Origin: Olleya aquimaris
Lineage (GTDB): Bacteria > Bacteroidota > Bacteroidia > Flavobacteriales > Flavobacteriaceae
Assembly (NCBI RefSeq): GCF_003259525.1
Contig: NZ_QLLO01000001.1
Span: 496,001-560,000, forward strand
DNA length: 64,000 bases
Direction of reading: 5' to 3'
The notes beneath the pieces were generated by a model. It searched no databases and was not told where the DNA came from. It was given only the letters and a program-made list of their open reading frames with translations. This document shows, one piece after another, positions 25,433-35,900 of this stretch. The translations under genes were made by a program, and so were the position numbers. Numbering within the stretch: the stretch's first letter is position 1; the number at the start of each line of letters is the position of its first letter.

Positions 25433-25452
25433 AAACCTAGTGGACCAACAAA
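25433..25452 (+). repeat. Partial duplicate of the tRNA-Gln 3' end
   Basis: Twenty bases repeat 25322-25341 (the end of the T arm, the 3' acceptor strand and four bases beyond the discriminator) with one mismatch, G25333 against A25444. The copies lie 111 bases apart. Nothing resembling the 5' part of a tRNA precedes it, so it is a 3' fragment only. Confidence 0.7.
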
Positions 25453-25456
25453 AAAA

Positions 25457-25482
25457 GCTTCCTTTTAAAGGAAGCCTTTTTA
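25457..25482. terminator. Hairpin terminator between the tRNA region and the stress-protein gene
   Basis: GCTTCC and GGAAGC, extended by TTTTAAA, form a stem (about 25457-25475) with A residues before and T residues after. It lies just beyond the partial tRNA copy and 20 bases from the stop of the minus-strand usp gene, so it can serve both directions. Confidence 0.7.
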
Positions 25483-25501
25483 TTTTATGTAATTATTTGG
25501 A

Positions 25502-26326
25502 TTATATTTTAAAAGTAATGACTGGTCTTTTGGCATGATTAACTAAATCTTCACTTATGCTTCCGTTAAAAAAATGGGCAATTCCTTGTCTTCCATGAGT
25601 GCTAATTCCAATTAAATCGGCATCTACAATTCTGGAAAAGTTTAAAATACCTTTTTCTACGGTTTCGTCATTGTAAATATTTAATGTGTAATTATCAAAT
25701 GGGCTGTTTTCAATAAACTCCATCATTCTAACTTTAGAAGCAGCAGTGGTTGTAAAATTACTAGGCGTGTTCACATTTAACAAATGGATTTTAGCTTCAA
25801 ATAATTCAGCTAATTTAACAGCTTGAAGGTAGGTTTCTTTATTATCGTTATTAAAATCGGATGCAAACACAAATTCTTTAATGTCAAAATGCTCATGTTC
25901 GTTTTTTATAACTAAAACAGGAGTGTTTGAAGTACGGACAATTTTCTCTGTTGTAGATCCAATAAATAATTCTTTTAAGCCTTCAGCGCCATGAGAGCCC
26001 ATAACTATTAAATCTACATCATATTTTTTGCAGGTCTCCAGAATTCCGGTAGAAATTTCGTTAAAATCAACAGTTTCATAAACAGTAAGCCCTTTTAAAT
26101 AGTCTTTTTCCATAACTGTTTCAAATTCTTTATGTGCTAGTTTCATAAAGTAGACAGCTTCTGGTAAATCTGCTGGCATTCCACCTGCGTTTAATTGATT
26201 AAATGGCAGCTCTAACATATGCAGAAGTATGATTTCGCAGTCATGTTTTCTAGCTAATTGAGCAGCAACTTTAACCGCATTTTCTGCCTCTTTAGAAAAG
26301 TCAGTAGGTACAAGTAGTTTTTTCAT
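25502..26326 (-). CDS. Universal stress protein with two UspA domains
   Basis: This 274-residue cytoplasmic protein has two tandem Usp folds. The first starts M-K-K-L-L-V-P-T-D-F-S and ends with the ATP-loop pattern G-S-H-G-A-E-G-L-K-E-L-F-I-G-S-T. The second, from about residue 150, starts F-V-F-A-S-D-F and ends with S-T-H-G-R-Q-G-I-A-H-F-F-N-G-S. Both carry the G-x2-G-x9-G-S/T motif associated with ATP binding. The gene is single and divergent from rimP. Such proteins help cells under starvation and stress. The specific signal is unknown. Confidence 0.93.
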   Translation of the reverse strand: MKKLLVPTDFSKEAENAVKVAAQLARKHDCEIILLHMLELPFNQLNAGGMPADLPEAVYFMKLAHKEFETVMEKDYLKGLTVYETVDFNEISTGILETCKKYDVDLIVMGSHGAEGLKELFIGSTTEKIVRTSNTPVLVIKNEHEHFDIKEFVFASDFNNDNKETYLQAVKLAELFEAKIHLLNVNTPSNFTTTAASKVRMMEFIENSPFDNYTLNIYNDETVEKGILNFSRIVDADLIGISTHGRQGIAHFFNGSISEDLVNHAKRPVITFKI

Positions 26327-26416
26327 AAATGAAGATAGTTAGTTAATAAAGAACTTATTATAAAGTTAGTAATAAAAATTGACTTTTAAAAAGTTATGAA
26401 AATCAATAAAATTATG

Positions 26417-26424
26417 TATATTTG
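26417..26424 (+). promoter_or_regulatory. Probable -7 element of the rimP-nusA-infB promoter
   Basis: TATATTTG is an exact TAnnTTTG match 71 bases upstream of the rimP ATG. The -33 region is weak (TTAT at about the right distance). Transcription from here would give a leader of about 57 bases containing the hairpin at 26452-26477. Confidence 0.5.
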
Positions 26425-26451
26425 CAGCGTTGTAAGAGAAAAACGAAAATT

Positions 26452-26477
26452 GAGGGGACCTAAAGTCCCCTCTTTTT
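26452..26477 (+). promoter_or_regulatory. Terminator-like hairpin in the leader of rimP-nusA-infB
   Basis: A perfect 8-bp GC-rich stem, GAGGGGAC (26452-26459) with GTCCCCTC (26465-26472), has a five-base loop and is followed directly by TTTTT. It has the form of an intrinsic terminator, but lies downstream of the likely promoter and ends 11 bases before the rimP start. This suggests an attenuator, possibly read by NusA, which the operon encodes. A terminator of an unseen short transcript is the alternative. Confidence 0.6.
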
Positions 26478-26487
26478 ATACTTTAAA

Positions 26488-26949
26488 ATGTTTATAGAAC
26501 AAGTAAAATCTTTATTAGAAGAAGCACTAGCAGAGCGACAAGATTTATTTTTGATAGATTTTAGCGTCACAAACGATAATGCTATCAAAATTATAATTGA
26601 TGGTGATCAAGGCGTAAAAGTTGAAGATTGCATTTTTATTAGTCGTGCTATAGAGCATAATATGGATAGAGAAGAGCATGATTTTGCTTTAGAAGTTATG
26701 TCAGCTGGAGCTGCTGCACCATTGACATTACCTAGACAATATCCAAAACATGTTGGACGTATTTTAGAGGTTAAAACAGCAACACAAAAAATAGAAGGTA
26801 ATTTAACTGCTGCTAATAGCGAAGAGTTTACTTTAGAGTGGAAAGCTAGAGAACCAAAACCTGTTGGTAAAGGTAAAGTTACTGTAAATAAAAAAGAAAA
26901 TATTGCCTACAAAGATGTTGTAGAAGCAAAAGTTATTATAAAATTTTAA
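26488..26949 (+). CDS. rimP: Ribosome maturation factor RimP
   Basis: This 153-residue protein is needed for late assembly of the 30S subunit. It has the two-domain RimP plan: an N-terminal alpha/beta domain with I-I-I-D-G-D-Q-G-V and D-C-I-F-I-S-R-A-I-E, the conserved L-E-V-M-S-A-G-A near residue 70, and a C-terminal SH3-like barrel starting with V-G-R-I-L-E-V. Most bacteria read V-S-S-P-G at the L-E-V-M-S-A-G-A position, so the motif here is a Bacteroidota variant. It is the first gene of rimP-nusA-infB, 13 bases before nusA. Confidence 0.95.
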   Translation: MFIEQVKSLLEEALAERQDLFLIDFSVTNDNAIKIIIDGDQGVKVEDCIFISRAIEHNMDREEHDFALEVMSAGAAAPLTLPRQYPKHVGRILEVKTATQKIEGNLTAANSEEFTLEWKAREPKPVGKGKVTVNKKENIAYKDVVEAKVIIKF

Positions 26950-26962
26950 TTCAAGTAGAGTT

Positions 26963-28195
26963 ATGGAAAATATAGCGTTAATTGAATCTTTTTCAGAGTT
27001 CAAAGACGACAAGTTAATAGATCGTGTCACCTTAATGGCTATTTTAGAAGATGTTTTTAGAAATGCTTTAAAGAAAAAATTTGGAGATGATGATAATTTT
27101 GATATTATTATAAACCCAGATAAAGGAGATTTAGAGATTTGGAGAAACCGTGTTGTTGTTGCAGATGGAGAGGTTGAAGAACCAAACCAAGAAATATCAT
27201 TATCCGAAGCAAGAAAAATAGAACCAGATTTTGAGGTTGGAGAAGATGTGTCTGAAGAAGTTAAATTAATAGATTTAGGTCGTCGTGCTATTTTAGCATT
27301 ACGCCAAAACTTAATTTCAAAAATTCACGAGCACGATAACACAAATATTTTCAAGCAGTTTAAAGAGCTTGAAGGCGATTTATATACTGCAGAAGTACAT
27401 CACATACGTCACAGAGCGGTTATTTTGTTAGATGATGAAGGTAACGAGATTATTTTACCAAAAGACAAGCAGATTCCTTCAGATTTTTTCAGAAAAGGAG
27501 ATAACGTTAGAGGTATTATTGATAGTGTAGAGCTTAAAGGAAACAAGCCAGCAATTATTATGTCACGTACATCACCTAAGTTTTTAGAAAAACTTTTTGA
27601 ATCTGAAATTCCAGAAGTGTTTGATGGTTTAATTACCATTAAAAATGTGGTGCGTATTCCAGGTGAAAAAGCTAAAGTAGCAGTAGATTCTTATGATGAT
27701 AGAATTGACCCAGTTGGAGCTTGTGTAGGTATGAAAGGATCTCGTATACATGGAATCGTACGTGAGTTAGGTAATGAAAACATAGATGTTATTAATTACA
27801 CCAATAACTTACAGTTATACATCACCAGAGCATTAAGTCCTGCAAGAGTTACATCAATTAAGATTGATGAAGAAAACAAACGTGCAGAAGCTATACTGAA
27901 GCCAGAAGAGGTTAGTAAAGCAATTGGTAGAGGAGGTCACAATATTAGATTAGCAGGTCAATTAACCGGTTACGAGATAGATGTGTTAAGAGAAGGTGCA
28001 GAAGAAGATGTAGAATTAAGAGAATTCTCTGATGAAATCGAAGAATGGATCATCTCAGAATTTAGCAAAGCAGGTCTAGATACAGCTAAGAGTATTTTAG
28101 AGCAAGACGTAGCAGATTTAGTTAAAAGAACTGACTTAGAAGAAGAAACAATTTTAGATGTTATTAGAATTCTTAAGGAAGAATTCGAAGATTAA
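26963..28195 (+). CDS. nusA: Transcription termination/antitermination factor NusA
   Basis: This protein of 410 residues binds RNA polymerase and nascent RNA and affects pausing, termination and antitermination. In order there are an N-terminal RNAP-binding domain, an S1 domain near 135-200 and two KH domains. The K-G-S-R-I-H-G-I of KH1 is near residue 260 and the I-G-R-G-G-H-N-I-R-L-A-G of KH2 near 320. The C-terminal acidic repeats of the E. coli protein are absent, as is usual in Bacteroidota. It lies between rimP and infB in the classical order. Confidence 0.97.
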   Translation: MENIALIESFSEFKDDKLIDRVTLMAILEDVFRNALKKKFGDDDNFDIIINPDKGDLEIWRNRVVVADGEVEEPNQEISLSEARKIEPDFEVGEDVSEEVKLIDLGRRAILALRQNLISKIHEHDNTNIFKQFKELEGDLYTAEVHHIRHRAVILLDDEGNEIILPKDKQIPSDFFRKGDNVRGIIDSVELKGNKPAIIMSRTSPKFLEKLFESEIPEVFDGLITIKNVVRIPGEKAKVAVDSYDDRIDPVGACVGMKGSRIHGIVRELGNENIDVINYTNNLQLYITRALSPARVTSIKIDEENKRAEAILKPEEVSKAIGRGGHNIRLAGQLTGYEIDVLREGAEEDVELREFSDEIEEWIISEFSKAGLDTAKSILEQDVADLVKRTDLEEETILDVIRILKEEFED

Positions 28196-28235
28196 CATAT
28201 ATTTGAGAAAAAAAAGAAAAGGTTAAAGGCAATTT

Positions 28236-30944
28236 ATGGCTGAAACAATTAGATTAAATAAGGTATTACGTGAGCTTAACATCTCTCTTGATCGCGCTGT
28301 AGAATTTTTAGATTCTAAGGGTGTCGAGATTGAGAAGCGACCGACTACCAAAATTTCAGAAGAAACTTACAAAATTCTTTCAGACGAGTTTGAAACTGAT
28401 GCGAACAAAAAAATGGCGTCGCAAGAGGTTAATGAAGCTAAGAATAAAGAAAAAGAAGAGTTGCGTATTAAACGCGAAAAAGAGCTAGAAGAAAAGCAAA
28501 AAGCAGAAGACGCTGCAAAAGCTGCTCAGCTTAAAAAAGATCAAGAAGTTATTAAAGCTTCTAAATCACTCTCTGGACCAAAAAAAGTTGGTAAAATCGA
28601 CTTAGATACCGACAAAAAAGCAGTCAAAAAGGAAGAGAAAGTTGTTGAAGCTAAACCAAAAGCTGATAAACCTGAAGAAACTACTAAAGCTAAAGAAACA
28701 CCTAAAGCCAAGGATAAGCCAAAGGTAAAACCTGCAGCTAAAAAAGAAGTTGTTGTTGAAGCAGAATCTGACGAACCAGTAGAAGAAACGCTAAAAACAC
28801 AATACACCAAGCTTTCAGGACCAAAAATTGCTGGAGATAAAATTGATTTATCTCAATTTAAAAAGCCTAAAAAGAAAAAAGAAGATCCTAAAAAAGACGA
28901 TAACGCAAACAAAAAGAAGCGTCGTCGTATCTCTAAACCAGGTGATAATAGAAATACTTCAGGTCCTTCAAGAGGAAACGATAGATTTAAAGGTAAAAAA
29001 CCAGGAGGGCGTAAAAGTCCTGTAATCAAGGAGGAGCCAAGCGAGGAAGAAGTACAAAGACAAGTACGTGAAACCTTAGAAAAGCTTCAAGGAAAATCGT
29101 CTAAAGGTAAAGGAGCAAAATATAGAAGAGAAAAAAGAGATCAGCATAGAGAGCAGTCAGAAATCGATCAACAAATCGAAGCTGCAGAAAGTAAAATCTT
29201 AAAGGTTACAGAGTTTGTTACAGCAAACGAGGTAGCAACCATGATGGATGTTCCAGTGACGCAGATTATCTCTGCATGTATGTCATTAGGAATGATGGTA
29301 ACCATGAATCAAAGATTAGATGCTGAAACCTTAGCGATTGTAGCTGAAGAATTTGGGTACAAAACAGAATTTGTTACTGCAGATATAGAAGAATCTATTG
29401 AAGAAGTTGTTGACAAACCAGAAGATTTAGTAACTCGTGCTCCAATCGTAACCGTAATGGGTCACGTAGATCATGGTAAAACCTCTTTATTAGATTACAT
29501 CCGTAAAGAAAATGTAATTGCAGGAGAGTCAGGAGGAATCACTCAGCATATTGGTGCTTATGGTGTAACTTTAGATAACGGTCAGAAAATAGCATTTTTA
29601 GATACTCCAGGTCACGAAGCCTTTACAGCAATGCGTGCTCGTGGTGCTCAAGTTACAGATATTGCTATTATTGTAGCAGCTGCGGATGACGATATCATGC
29701 CTCAAACCAAAGAAGCTATTTCTCACGCACAAGCAGCAGGAGTTCCTATTGTTTTTGCAATTAACAAAATAGATAAACCGGACGCTAATCCAGAAAAGAT
29801 TAAAGAAGGTTTAGCACAAATGAATTTACTTGTAGAAGATTGGGGAGGAAAAATCCAATCGCATGATATTTCTGCAAAGGTAGGTACAGGTGTTAAAGAA
29901 TTATTAGAAAAAGTATTACTTGAAGCCGAATTATTAGAGCTTAAAGCCAATCCAAAAAAACCAGCAGTAGGAACAGTAGTGGAAGCCTTTTTAGATAAAG
30001 GTAGAGGTTATGTGTCTACAGTCTTAGTGCAAGCAGGAACACTACGTATTGGTGATTATGTTTTAGCAGGTAAAAACAGTGGTAAAGTAAAAGCTATGCA
30101 TGATGAGCGTGGACATGATATTGAAGAAGCTGGACCATCAACACCAGTTTCAATATTAGGTTTAGATGGTGCGCCTCAAGCTGGTGATAAATTTAATGTA
30201 TTTGCTGACGAGCGTGAAGCTAAGCAAATAGCAACAAAACGAACTCAATTACAACGTGAGCAGGATGTTAGAACAACAAAAACATTAACACTTGCAGAAA
30301 TTGGACGTCGTATTGCTTTAGGAACATTTAAAGAATTAAATATCATCCTTAAAGGTGATGTGGATGGATCGGTTGAAGCTTTAACAGATTCTTTCCAAAA
30401 GCTATCTACTGAAGAAATTCAGGTAAATATCCTTCATAAAGGGGTTGGTGCCATTACAGAAAGTGATGTGTTATTGGCAACTGCATCAGATGCTATTATT
30501 ATTGGGTTTAATGTACGTCCTGTTGGAAACGCCAGAACAATTGCAGATAGAGAAGAGGTAGATATCAGAACCTACTCAATTATCTATGATGCTATCAACG
30601 ATCTTAAAGATGCAATGGAAGGTATGTTATCTCCAGAGGTTAAAGAAGAAGTTACTGGTACAGCAGAAATTAGAGAAGTATTTAAAGTATCTAAAGTAGG
30701 TACTATTGCAGGTTGTATGGTCATGAATGGTAAAATATTCAGAAACTCTCAAATTCGTTTAATTAGAGATGGTGTTGTGACATATACAGGTGAATTAGCG
30801 TCATTAAAACGTTTTAAAGATGACGTTAAAGAAGTATCTAAAGGATACGATTGTGGTATGCAGATTAAAAATTACAACGACATTGCAATTGGTGATGTTA
30901 TTGAAGCATTCCATGAGGTAGAAGTCAAGAAAAAACTGAAATAA
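28236..30944 (+). CDS. infB: Translation initiation factor IF-2
   Basis: This 902-residue GTPase brings fMet-tRNA to the 30S subunit. An IF2_N segment ([11 protein letters not shown]) opens the protein. A long charged Lys/Glu/Pro-rich region follows to about residue 300, then a second N-terminal helical domain. The G domain has G-H-V-D-H-G-K-T at about 409, D-T-P-G-H-E and N-K-I-D. Three further beta-barrel domains complete the protein. Length is normal for the phylum. It is the last gene of the operon and is followed by a strong bidirectional terminator. Confidence 0.98.
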   Translation: MAETIRLNKVLRELNISLDRAVEFLDSKGVEIEKRPTTKISEETYKILSDEFETDANKKMASQEVNEAKNKEKEELRIKREKELEEKQKAEDAAKAAQLKKDQEVIKASKSLSGPKKVGKIDLDTDKKAVKKEEKVVEAKPKADKPEETTKAKETPKAKDKPKVKPAAKKEVVVEAESDEPVEETLKTQYTKLSGPKIAGDKIDLSQFKKPKKKKEDPKKDDNANKKKRRRISKPGDNRNTSGPSRGNDRFKGKKPGGRKSPVIKEEPSEEEVQRQVRETLEKLQGKSSKGKGAKYRREKRDQHREQSEIDQQIEAAESKILKVTEFVTANEVATMMDVPVTQIISACMSLGMMVTMNQRLDAETLAIVAEEFGYKTEFVTADIEESIEEVVDKPEDLVTRAPIVTVMGHVDHGKTSLLDYIRKENVIAGESGGITQHIGAYGVTLDNGQKIAFLDTPGHEAFTAMRARGAQVTDIAIIVAAADDDIMPQTKEAISHAQAAGVPIVFAINKIDKPDANPEKIKEGLAQMNLLVEDWGGKIQSHDISAKVGTGVKELLEKVLLEAELLELKANPKKPAVGTVVEAFLDKGRGYVSTVLVQAGTLRIGDYVLAGKNSGKVKAMHDERGHDIEEAGPSTPVSILGLDGAPQAGDKFNVFADEREAKQIATKRTQLQREQDVRTTKTLTLAEIGRRIALGTFKELNIILKGDVDGSVEALTDSFQKLSTEEIQVNILHKGVGAITESDVLLATASDAIIIGFNVRPVGNARTIADREEVDIRTYSIIYDAINDLKDAMEGMLSPEVKEEVTGTAEIREVFKVSKVGTIAGCMVMNGKIFRNSQIRLIRDGVVTYTGELASLKRFKDDVKEVSKGYDCGMQIKNYNDIAIGDVIEAFHEVEVKKKLK

Positions 30945-30963
30945 TACTCAGTTTAATATATTA

Positions 30964-31000
30964 AAAAAGCGATTCATTAATTTTGAATCGCTTTTTTTTG
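30964..31000. terminator. Bidirectional terminator between infB and the SPOR-domain gene
   Basis: A perfect 13-bp stem, AAAAAGCGATTCA (30964-30976) with TGAATCGCTTTTT (30984-30996), has a seven-base loop and T runs on both strands. It serves infB on plus and the converging gene on minus. Confidence 0.85.
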
Positions 31001-31022
31001 TATCGTTATTTTAAGTAATATT

Positions 31023-31415
31023 TTATTCTTTCTTCGGTTTAAAAATAAAAGCATCTCCAAACTTGCGTTGTACAGCTACTAAAGCACGATCGGCTTCTAG
31101 TCTGGTTCTAAAACTACCCACCCAAACTTTGTAATTTGGCGAGTCAAAAACTAACTGAGAGCGCCATTGTCCAACAGAACTGTCAAACTTAGATTTTGTA
31201 CTTTCAGCAGTAGCTAAATTACCAGAATAAACTTGTATTTTATAACGATCGCTATTTTTTTCGTCGCTATTCATATCCTTCTTAATGGCTAATAATTTAT
31301 CAATTGCAGGATCTTCATTTATTACTACAGTTCCTTGCTGTGCGTAACTAAACACTGATAAAAATAGTGTTGCAAATAGCGTTATAAATAAGGTTTTAGT
31401 TTGTAATGTTTTCAT
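31023..31415 (-). CDS. Small exported SPOR-domain protein
   Basis: This 130-residue protein has a signal peptide ending at F-S-Y-A-Q (about residue 26) and a C-terminal SPOR-like domain from about residue 55 (Y-K-I-Q-V-Y-S-G near its start, Y-K-V-W-V-G-S-F-R-T-R near its end). SPOR domains bind peptidoglycan strands stripped of stem peptides, often at the division site. The protein is little more than signal plus one domain, so it is probably periplasmic. A TACATTTG element on the minus strand (plus coordinates 31434-31441) stands 19 bases before the ATG and is a likely -7 promoter element. Confidence 0.85.
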   Translation of the reverse strand: MKTLQTKTLFITLFATLFLSVFSYAQQGTVVINEDPAIDKLLAIKKDMNSDEKNSDRYKIQVYSGNLATAESTKSKFDSSVGQWRSQLVFDSPNYKVWVGSFRTRLEADRALVAVQRKFGDAFIFKPKKE

Positions 31416-31539
31416 TTTAAGTGGTATTTAATGCAAATGTAAAAGTATTAAACTTAAAAGTGACTAATTTTATTATTTAGAATTTCTCTAAATTAGCAAT
31501 TAAGACTTCTTTAAGATTTCTAAAATGGACTTTAAGTAT

Positions 31540-31547
31540 TACTTTTG
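31540..31547 (+). promoter_or_regulatory. Probable -7 element of the act-cox operon promoter
   Basis: TACTTTTG matches TAnnTTTG. TTTC at 31517-31520 stands 19 bases upstream in the -33 position (consensus TTTG). It is 82 bases before the actA ATG and is the only good candidate ahead of the eight-gene operon. Confidence 0.5.
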
Positions 31548-31628
31548 CATAACGTTTTTTTATGCTGTATTTTCGTGATGTAGATGAAAAAACCATACCA
31601 AAGTTTAGAAGTAAATTCAATTTATAAT

Positions 31629-32930
31629 ATGAAACAGGTGATTCACCGTAAGTTAAGCAGCAACAATCTTGGTTTAAGCTTAATTTTTTTACTAACATTC
31701 TCAATCTCACTTTTCGCTCAAGAAGGCGATCCCGTTGTTGGAAAATCTTTATTTAATGCTAACTGTATTGCTTGTCATAAATTAGACAAGAAAATGACAG
31801 GTCCTGCACTGCGTAATGTAGAAGCACGTTTAGCAGAAGAGGAAGGTCTTGACAGAGAATGGCTGTATAAATGGATTAAGAATAGTGCAGGAATGATTAA
31901 ATCTGGTGATGCTTACGCTAACAAGATTTATAAAGAGTACAACGGAGCAGCCATGAGTGCGTTTCCAACGTTGACTAATGCAGATATTGATAATATTTTA
32001 GCATATACTGCTACTGAAGCTCCTGCTCCAGTTCCTGTTGAAACTAATGTAACAGGTGGAGGTGCAACGTCAACAGGTGGCGGAATTTCAAACAAATTAT
32101 TACTAGGTGCTTTAGGCCTTTTATTTGCTTTATTAGCAGGAGCGTTATACTTAGTAAATCAAACATTGCGTCGTTTTGCAGATGCTAAAGGTGTGGCTTT
32201 ACCAGAAGTAACAAAACGTACACCTATCTGGAAAGCATTTGTTCAAAACCAATTTTTAGTATTTGTTACCGTAATTGCTTTAATGTTAGCAAGTGCGTAC
32301 TTTGTATATGGATACTTTATGCAAGTAGGTGTTGATCAAGGGTACGAGCCAGTTCAACCTATACATTACTCGCACAGAATTCACGCAGGTGACAATGGTA
32401 TAGACTGTAAATACTGTCACTCTTCTGCAAGAGTTAGTAAACATTCAGGGATACCGTCTTTAAATGTGTGTATGAACTGTCACAAATCAATTTACGAAGT
32501 AGCTCCTGAAACTCAACAAGAAGGGTTAGCAGAATACGGAGTAGATTATAATGCTGAAATCAAAAAACTTTACAAAGCAGTAGGTTGGGATGATGCAGAG
32601 CAAAAGTACACAGGTGAAACGTCTCCTGTAAAATGGATTAGAATTCACAACTTACCAGACTTTGCATATTTTAATCACTCACAACACGTTGTTGTTGGAG
32701 GTATAGAGTGTCAAACATGTCATGGACCTGTTGAAGAGATGGAGATTATGTACCAACATGCGCCATTAACCATGGGTTGGTGTATTAATTGTCACAGAGA
32801 AACTAACGTAAAAGTTAAGGATAACGCATACTACACTAAAATACATGAACAGCTAGCAAAAAAGTACGGAAAAGAAGACTTTACTGCAGCTCAAATGGGA
32901 GGTTTAGAATGTGGTAAGTGTCATTACTAA
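31629..32930 (+). CDS. actA: Alternative complex III subunit ActA, multihaem cytochrome c
   Basis: The start at 31629 (M-K-Q-V-I-H-R-K) is preferred over the ATG at 31584 because it places a normal signal peptide, ending at S-L-F-A-Q, at the N-terminus. The product has 433 residues and six C-x-x-C-H haem sites: CIACH at about residue 46, then CKYCH, CMNCH, CQTCH, CINCH and CGKCH. The last five make up the pentahaem ActA core. The first is an additional monohaem cytochrome c domain fused at the N-terminus, separated by a membrane helix near residues 155-175 and a second one near 205-225. The protein takes electrons from the quinol-oxidising module and passes them to ActE or the oxidase. It is first in the operon actABCDEF-coxBA. 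Confidence 0.93.
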   Translation: MKQVIHRKLSSNNLGLSLIFLLTFSISLFAQEGDPVVGKSLFNANCIACHKLDKKMTGPALRNVEARLAEEEGLDREWLYKWIKNSAGMIKSGDAYANKIYKEYNGAAMSAFPTLTNADIDNILAYTATEAPAPVPVETNVTGGGATSTGGGISNKLLLGALGLLFALLAGALYLVNQTLRRFADAKGVALPEVTKRTPIWKAFVQNQFLVFVTVIALMLASAYFVYGYFMQVGVDQGYEPVQPIHYSHRIHAGDNGIDCKYCHSSARVSKHSGIPSLNVCMNCHKSIYEVAPETQQEGLAEYGVDYNAEIKKLYKAVGWDDAEQKYTGETSPVKWIRIHNLPDFAYFNHSQHVVVGGIECQTCHGPVEEMEIMYQHAPLTMGWCINCHRETNVKVKDNAYYTKIHEQLAKKYGKEDFTAAQMGGLECGKCHY

Positions 32931-32999
32931 AAAAGTATCACACTAAGCATAGTCTAAGTGTAGTTTAAATTAATAAAGAAATAAATTCAATTATATAAT

Positions 33000-35900
33000 A
33001 TGTCATCAAACAAGAAATACTGGAAAAGTGTTGAGGAGCTAAAAGATAGCTCTATTGTTGAGACGCTAAAACAAAACGAATTTGTTCAAGAAATTCCTAC
33101 TGATGAGTTCTTAGGTGATAAGGATACATTAGAAGCTTCTTCAACAACACGTCGTGATTTCTTAAAGTATGTTGGTTTTAGTACAGCAGCAGCATCTTTA
33201 GCAGCTTGTGAAGGACCAGTGGTAAAATCTATTCCGTACGTAGTACAACCTGATAGAATTATTCCTGGTGTTGCAAATTATTATGCAACCACTATTGCTA
33301 ACGGATTTGATTTTGCAAGTGTTTTAGTTAAGACTCGTGAAGGTCGTCCAATTAAAATTGAAAACAATACACTAGCTAAAACTAATGGTCATGCTAATGC
33401 TAGAGTTAATGCATCAGTTTTAGATTTATATGATAGTTTAAGAGTACAAGGTCCTAAGAAAGGTGGAAAAGCCATTTCTTGGTCAGAATTTGATGCTGAA
33501 ACGACACAAGCTTTAAATAGCTTGAAAGATTCAGGGAAGCAAATTGTATTATTAACACAAACTTATGCTAGCCCATCAACATCTAAATTAGTTGCTGAGT
33601 TTACAGAAAAATATGGCAATGTAAACCATGTGGTTTATGATGCTATTTCAGAATCTGCAGCGTTAGATGCTTATCAAGCGATGTATGGTGAGCGTGGATT
33701 AGCTAACTACGACTTTTCAAAAGCAATGACTATTGTGTCTGTTGGAGCAGATTTCCTAGGCGATTGGCAAGGCGGAGGATTTGATTCTGGATATTCAAAA
33801 ATGCGTATTCCTACCAATGGTAAAATGTCCCGTCACATTCAGTTTGAATCTAACATGTCATTGTCAGGTGCTAATGCAGATAAGCGTGTTCCTTTAACAC
33901 CAACTCAGCAAAAATTAGCTTTAGCACAATTACATAGTTTAATAGTAGGTGGTTCTGTAAATGCAAACGACTTACCAGCTAGAATTAAAGAAGCAGTTCA
34001 AAAAGCAGCTTCAGAATTAGTTAAAGCAGGAAGTAATGGTGTTTTAGTAACAGGAATTCAAGATGTTAATGCACAAACGGTTGCTCTAGAAATAAATAAG
34101 GCATTAGGAAGCAAAGCTTTTGATCCAAAAACACCAATAAAAACACGCCAAGGTAATAACAAAGCTGTGCAAACTTTAATTTCTGATATGAAATCAGGAA
34201 AAGTGGGTGCTATTATCATGAGTGGTGTTAATCCATTATATACACTACCTAATGCAAACGACTTTGCAGAAGGTTTAAAAAACACAACATTATCTGTTGC
34301 GTTTACCTCTAAAGAAGATGAAACTGCAGCAGCAGTTCAATACATAGCAGCAGCACCTCATTATTTAGAATCTTGGGGAGATGTAGAATTAAAGAAAGGG
34401 CATTTTGCATTAATGCAACCAACTATTCGTCCTTTGTTTGATACAAGACAATTTCAAGACGCTTTATTAAAGTGGAACGGGAATGATGTTGCATTAAACG
34501 ATTATATTAAATCCACTTGGAAAGACACAATCCTTAACGGAAGTTCTTACAACCAAGCTTTACATGACGGTGTGTTTAGCAGTACAACAACTGTAGAAAC
34601 TGCATCTGAAGATGTGGAACAAGATGAAACTCCTGCTGGAAATGCAGCTAGAGCTTTAGCAACGTCTGCAACTGGAAAAGGAGTAGAGTTAACATTATAT
34701 TCTAAAATAGGAATGGGAGATGGTCAACAAGCCAATAACCCATGGTTACAAGAGTTTCCAGATCCTATTACAAGAACGTCATGGGATAATTATTTAACCG
34801 TTTCAAAGTCTGATGCTGAAGCTTGGAACTTAGTTAACACTAATGACGCTACAGGCGCATTAAACGGTAGCTATGTAAATCTTAAAGTTGGAAAAGCTGA
34901 GTTGAAAAACGTACCAGTAATTATTCAACCAGGACAAGCCAAAGGGTCTGTAGGTTTAGCATTTGGATATGGTAGAACCGCTGGTCTTAAAGACGAAATG
35001 AAAACTGGTGTAAATGCATTTGCACTTTACAACGATTTTGATACCGTACAAAACGTGTCAATCGAGCCAGCTACTGGAATGCATGAATTTGCATGTGTAC
35101 AGTTACAAAACACCTTAATGGGACGTGGTGACATTATAAAGGAAACAACTTTAGAAATCTTTAATACTTATGACAAAGAAGATCATAAGCATGGATGGAA
35201 TAAAATCCCTGTAGTATCATTAAACCATGAAGAAACACCAGTTACTTCACCAGAAGTAGATTTATGGGATGAGTTTGATCGTTCTATTGGACATCACTTT
35301 AACTTATCTATAGATTTAAATGCGTGTACTGGATGTGGTGCTTGTGTTATTGCTTGTCATGCAGAAAACAACGTACCAGTTGTTGGTAAAGAAGAAATAA
35401 GACGTAGTCGTGATATGCACTGGTTACGTATTGATAGATATTATTCATCAGAAGAAACTTTTGCTGAAGATGATGCTAAAAAAGAAGGTTTCTCTGGATT
35501 ATTTGGAGATAATGGTTCTTTAGGAGGATTTGGAGAATTAGAAGATCCTGCAGACAATCCACAAGTAGCATTCCAACCAGTAATGTGTCAGCATTGTAAT
35601 CATGCACCATGTGAGACCGTTTGTCCAGTTGCTGCAACAGCACACGGTAGACAAGGTCAAAACCATATGGCATATAACAGATGTGTTGGTACAAGATATT
35701 GTGCAAACAACTGTCCTTATAAAGTAAGACGTTTTAACTGGTTCTTATATAACGGAAATGACGAATTTGATTACCACATGAATAACGATTTAGGTCGTAT
35801 GGTAATTAACCCAGACGTGACTGTTCGTTCTCGTGGTGTGATGGAAAAATGTTCTATGTGTATTCAGAAAACACAAAAGACAATTCTTGATGCTAAACGC

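Noticed and set aside
31584-31628. ATG at 31584 as the start of actA
   Set aside because: It would place 15 polar residues before the signal peptide. The ATG at 31629 gives a normal signal sequence.
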